From: Streptomyces coeruleorubidus
Lineage (GTDB): Bacteria; Actinomycetota; Actinomycetes; Streptomycetales; Streptomycetaceae
Assembly: GCF_028885415.1 (NCBI RefSeq)
Contig: NZ_CP118527.1
Location: forward strand, 3,410,001-3,474,000
DNA length: 64,000 nt
Reading direction: 5' to 3'
This document shows, one piece after another, positions 61,718 through 64,000 of this stretch. Made by a program: the position numbers and the translations under genes. Position 1 is the first letter of the stretch. The number at the start of each line of letters is the position of its first letter. A model generated the notes under the pieces. It did not search any database. It saw nothing but the letters and a program-made list of their open reading frames with translations, and was not told the origin of the DNA.

Positions 61718-61752
61718 CTGTGTTCCTCCTCCCTGCCGCCGGCCGTACGTGC

Positions 61753-63330
61753 TCAGGCCGACTGTTCGGCGGCGCGGCGGCGCAGCCGGGCCGCGAGCTC
61801 GATCCGCTGCACCTTCATCGTGGCGGTGCGCGGCAGCTCCGAGAGCTTCATCTGCACGGGGTCCGCCAACTGCGGCCACTCCACGGTCGCCTTGTCCCAG
61901 CGCGCCCGGTCCAGCGGCAGGTCGTCACGGGTGCACAGCACCGGTACGGCCTCCTGGTCCGGCCCGGGGACGACCACCAGCTCGGTCAGCTCGTCCAGTC
62001 GGCTCAGCACCGTGTCCTCGATCTCCAGGGTGGAGGCGATGCCCGGGATGGAGTCCACCTCGCGGTCCAGCAGGTGCAGGCAGCCCTCCTCGGTGCGGTA
62101 CCCGAGGTCCATACCGCGCCACCAGCCGCCGTGCACCTGGGCGTCGTAGCGCTCGCGCTCACCGAAGTACCCCAGCGCCCGGCCGGCGGCCTGCACGTCG
62201 ATGTAGCCGGGGTTCTCCCGGGTCACCTCCTTGCCGTTGCGGCTCACCAGCTTGAACTTGGTGTCGCCCGGGAAGGCGTAGCCCTGGCAACGGCCGTCGG
62301 CGCCCAGTGCCGTCCTGCGGGTGAAGCCGCGGCCGACCAGCGGACCGGTCTCGCTCTGCCCGTAGATCTGGTAGAAGAGCGGCGAGCTGCGCTCGGTGGC
62401 GTGCAGCAGTTTGTGCATGGTGCTCGGGTGGATGGCGTCGAACGTGGTGCTGAAGTACTTCACGTTGGCCAGCGGCTTGAGCGGGTGGTCGGCCAGTACC
62501 TCCCACTCCATGAAGGAGTTGGGGTGGGACTCGATGAAGCCCGGCCGGGTCTCGGCCCACAACTCGGCCGCCTTCTGCGGGTCCGCGTCGTTCATGATGA
62601 CCATCCGGTTGCCCCTGGGGAGCAGCACGGCCAGCGCCAGCGGCATCCGCGAGTGCACGTAGGACACGTGCATCGCCACGGTCTCCCGCTCGCGGATCAT
62701 GTCGAAGAGCTTGGCCTGCGGACGGTAACGGCCGTGCAGGGTACGGGCCGAGTGGACCACCAGCTTGGGCAGACCCGTCGTGCCGGACGTGTGCGTCATG
62801 AGCGCCGGCAGGTCCGGGTGCGCCACGACGGGCTCCTGCCGGGGCGCACCGGCGAGGTCCGCCAGCGACACGGCGCCGGGACGCGACCCGGCGACGATGA
62901 TCACCTTGCTGGTGATCTCGTCCAGCGGGGCGTCGGCGAAGGGGCCGTCCCACTTCGCCGTGTCGGTGATGAGGTACGGGCCGCCCAGCCGCCTGAGCAG
63001 CGCGACGACGCTTTCCGCATCCAGTGCGGGCGAGAGCTGCACCGGAACCGCGCCGATTCGGGAAACGGCGCAGGAAAGGATGTTGATGTCGAATCCGTTG
63101 GATTTGTGGATGGCGACGTGTTCGCTGCGGCGTATGCCCGCCGCGTACAGCCGGGCCGCCATGTCGTCGATGTGCTCGGCCAGTTGGGCGAAGGTCATCT
63201 GCCGCCCGGATTCCGGGAGCAGCTCCAGGTCATGGTCGAGGATGATGAGCTGGTCGCCGTGTTCGGCTGCGGCCCGCTCGGCCACGAGGCCCATGTAGAG
63301 ACCCTTGTCGCTGGCCTGGACAGGAAGCAT
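61753..63330 (-). CDS. AMP-dependent acid ligase (adenylation enzyme)
   Basis: A 525-aa ANL-superfamily enzyme that activates a carboxylic acid as acyl-AMP. Motifs: THTSGTTGLPKLVVHSA (phosphate loop), YQIYGQSETGPLVG, GMDLGYRTEEGCLHLLDRE (a variant of the TGD motif, with MDLGY) and a near-terminal Lys in ATMKVQRIEL. ATG 63330 has GAGGGG about 9 nt upstream. Between a PhzE-type gene and a hydroxylase, the substrate may be an aryl or phenazine carboxylate, as for EhpF in griseoluteate-type phenazines. That is inference. Confidence 0.9.
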   Translation of the reverse strand: MLPVQASDKGLYMGLVAERAAAEHGDQLIILDHDLELLPESGRQMTFAQLAEHIDDMAARLYAAGIRRSEHVAIHKSNGFDINILSCAVSRIGAVPVQLSPALDAESVVALLRRLGGPYLITDTAKWDGPFADAPLDEITSKVIIVAGSRPGAVSLADLAGAPRQEPVVAHPDLPALMTHTSGTTGLPKLVVHSARTLHGRYRPQAKLFDMIRERETVAMHVSYVHSRMPLALAVLLPRGNRMVIMNDADPQKAAELWAETRPGFIESHPNSFMEWEVLADHPLKPLANVKYFSTTFDAIHPSTMHKLLHATERSSPLFYQIYGQSETGPLVGRGFTRRTALGADGRCQGYAFPGDTKFKLVSRNGKEVTRENPGYIDVQAAGRALGYFGERERYDAQVHGGWWRGMDLGYRTEEGCLHLLDREVDSIPGIASTLEIEDTVLSRLDELTELVVVPGPDQEAVPVLCTRDDLPLDRARWDKATVEWPQLADPVQMKLSELPRTATMKVQRIELAARLRRRAAEQSA

Positions 63331-63432
63331 AGGTGTAGCCCCTCAGGTCGTTTTCCGAAGCAGCAGTCGAGGTACTGGAAAGACATTTTCAGGAATTGCG
63401 GACGGGAAAAGAAGACCGCTTCTCCTTATCCG

Positions 63433-64000
63433 TCACATCGCCGCCGAAGATTCCTTTTCCGTCAGGTCGCCGGCGCCCAGGAAACCGGCCAGCAGCGAGC
63501 CGGCGATACGGACCCCCTCCTGGGTGAGGACCGATTCCGCGTGGAACTGCACGGACGCGAAGTGCGGACCGCGCAGGGCGTGCACCTCACCGGTCTCCAC
63601 ATCGCGGCTCACCTCGACCACGCCGACCCCGGCGCACTCCCGCTTGTCCTCGGCGCTGCGGGCGGCGAAGGTGTTGTAGAAGCCGACGCGTTCCCGGGCG
63701 CCGAACAGATCGATCTCCCGCTGCGTGCCCTGGTTGGGAACCGGCCGGCGGACGAGCGGGAAGCCCAGCTCGCACGACAGCACCTGATGGCTGAGGCAGA
63801 CCGCGAGGAACGGCCGCCGCTCGTCGAGCAGCCGACGGACCGCATCGCGCAGGTGTGCGATCTTGGGGTGCGAGGTGTCGCGCGGGTCGCCGGGGCCGGG
63901 CCCCATGACGACCAGGTCGTACCCGTCGAAGGAGTAGGGATCGTCGAAGCGGCGGACCGTCACGGAAAGGCCCATCGCCCGCAGCTGATGACCGATCATC
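63433..64000 (-). CDS. phzE: PhzE-type ADIC synthase, glutamine amidotransferase end (runs off the window)
   Basis: The last 188 or so residues of a class-I glutamine amidotransferase domain. It has VVMGPGPGDPRDTSHPKIAH (oxyanion region), nucleophilic Cys in PFLAVCLSHQVLSCELG and the His-x-Glu pair in SVQFHAESVLTQEGVRI. The wording VPNQGTQREIDLFGARERVG and FYNTFAAR is typical of PhzE, where this domain is fused behind the chorismate-binding half. The frame is open at base 64000. The enzyme makes 2-amino-2-desoxyisochorismate from chorismate and Gln, the first step to phenazines and other ADIC-derived products. Confidence 0.9.
   Translation of the reverse strand, partial: MIGHQLRAMGLSVTVRRFDDPYSFDGYDLVVMGPGPGDPRDTSHPKIAHLRDAVRRLLDERRPFLAVCLSHQVLSCELGFPLVRRPVPNQGTQREIDLFGARERVGFYNTFAARSAEDKRECAGVGVVEVSRDVETGEVHALRGPHFASVQFHAESVLTQEGVRIAGSLLAGFLGAGDLTEKESSAAM

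Overview
The window is high-GC actinobacterial DNA and almost certainly a Streptomyces chromosome. The evidence is strong third-position GC bias, frequent GTG/TTG starts with GGAGG-type ribosome sites, a sporulation module (ssbB-type SSB plus two dynamin-like GTPases), a PknG/FHA/PP2C signalling operon, an LAETG sortase substrate, a pSAM2-type integrative element and a SARP-controlled biosynthetic cluster.

Layout. (1) 1-6.3 kb: the 3' part of a type-I GAPDH gene, small hypotheticals, and a divergent LysR / DUF1330 pair. Then comes an intact IS701-family element with 97-bp perfect terminal repeats and CTAG flanks. It sits directly against a second, truncated IS701 relative whose broken end is fused to the tail of a GntR/UTRA regulator. 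(2) 6.6-10.8 kb: ettA, a thioesterase, a conserved hypothetical, a group II truncated globin and a PCMT-like methyltransferase. (3) 10.9-21.8 kb, minus strand: a seven-gene operon of GlnX-like sensor, GlnH-like binding protein, coiled-coil protein, PknG-type kinase, PP2C phosphatase, vWA protein and FHA protein. It resembles an enlarged mycobacterial glnX-glnH-pknG/GarA amino-acid sensing system. (4) 21.9-28.5 kb: a GNAT acetyltransferase, a thioester-domain surface adhesin, SSB, DynB and DynA.

(5) 28.8-39.2 kb: a 10.3-kb AICE integrated in tRNA-Arg(TCT), bounded by 43-bp direct repeats that begin in the anticodon loop. It carries int, xis, repSA, several small spread/transfer proteins, an FtsK-type TraB, a KorSA-type GntR repressor with three palindromic operators, an XRE-TPR regulator, a NUDIX hydrolase, a hairpin-rich non-coding region and a lower-GC DUF4145 cargo gene. 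A tyrosine-recombinase scar lies just outside attR. (6) 39.5-41.2 kb: an intracellular subtilase with a small partner gene.

(7) 42-51.2 kb: a stress and regulation island rich in paralogues and decayed genes. It has three intact DUF5994 genes and a fourth fragment, small membrane proteins, CsbD, GAF-ANTAR, PRC-barrel and YihY/BrkB proteins, and remnants of Asp23, fatty-acid desaturase, SpoIIE phosphatase and GAF-ANTAR genes. All three intact DUF5994 genes share a conserved leader of about 100 nt that can fold into three consecutive hairpins with compensatory changes. This is my best candidate for an undescribed cis-regulatory RNA.

(8) 51.2-64 kb: the start of a secondary-metabolite cluster. 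It contains a SARP regulator translationally coupled to an aroC (chorismate synthase), a BBE-type flavin oxidase, an MFS exporter, an AhpD-like protein, a MocR/PdxR regulator, a flavin aromatic hydroxylase, an AMP-dependent ligase, and the glutamine amidotransferase end of a PhzE-type aminodeoxyisochorismate synthase that runs off the window. Together these suggest a chorismate/ADIC-derived product such as a phenazine.
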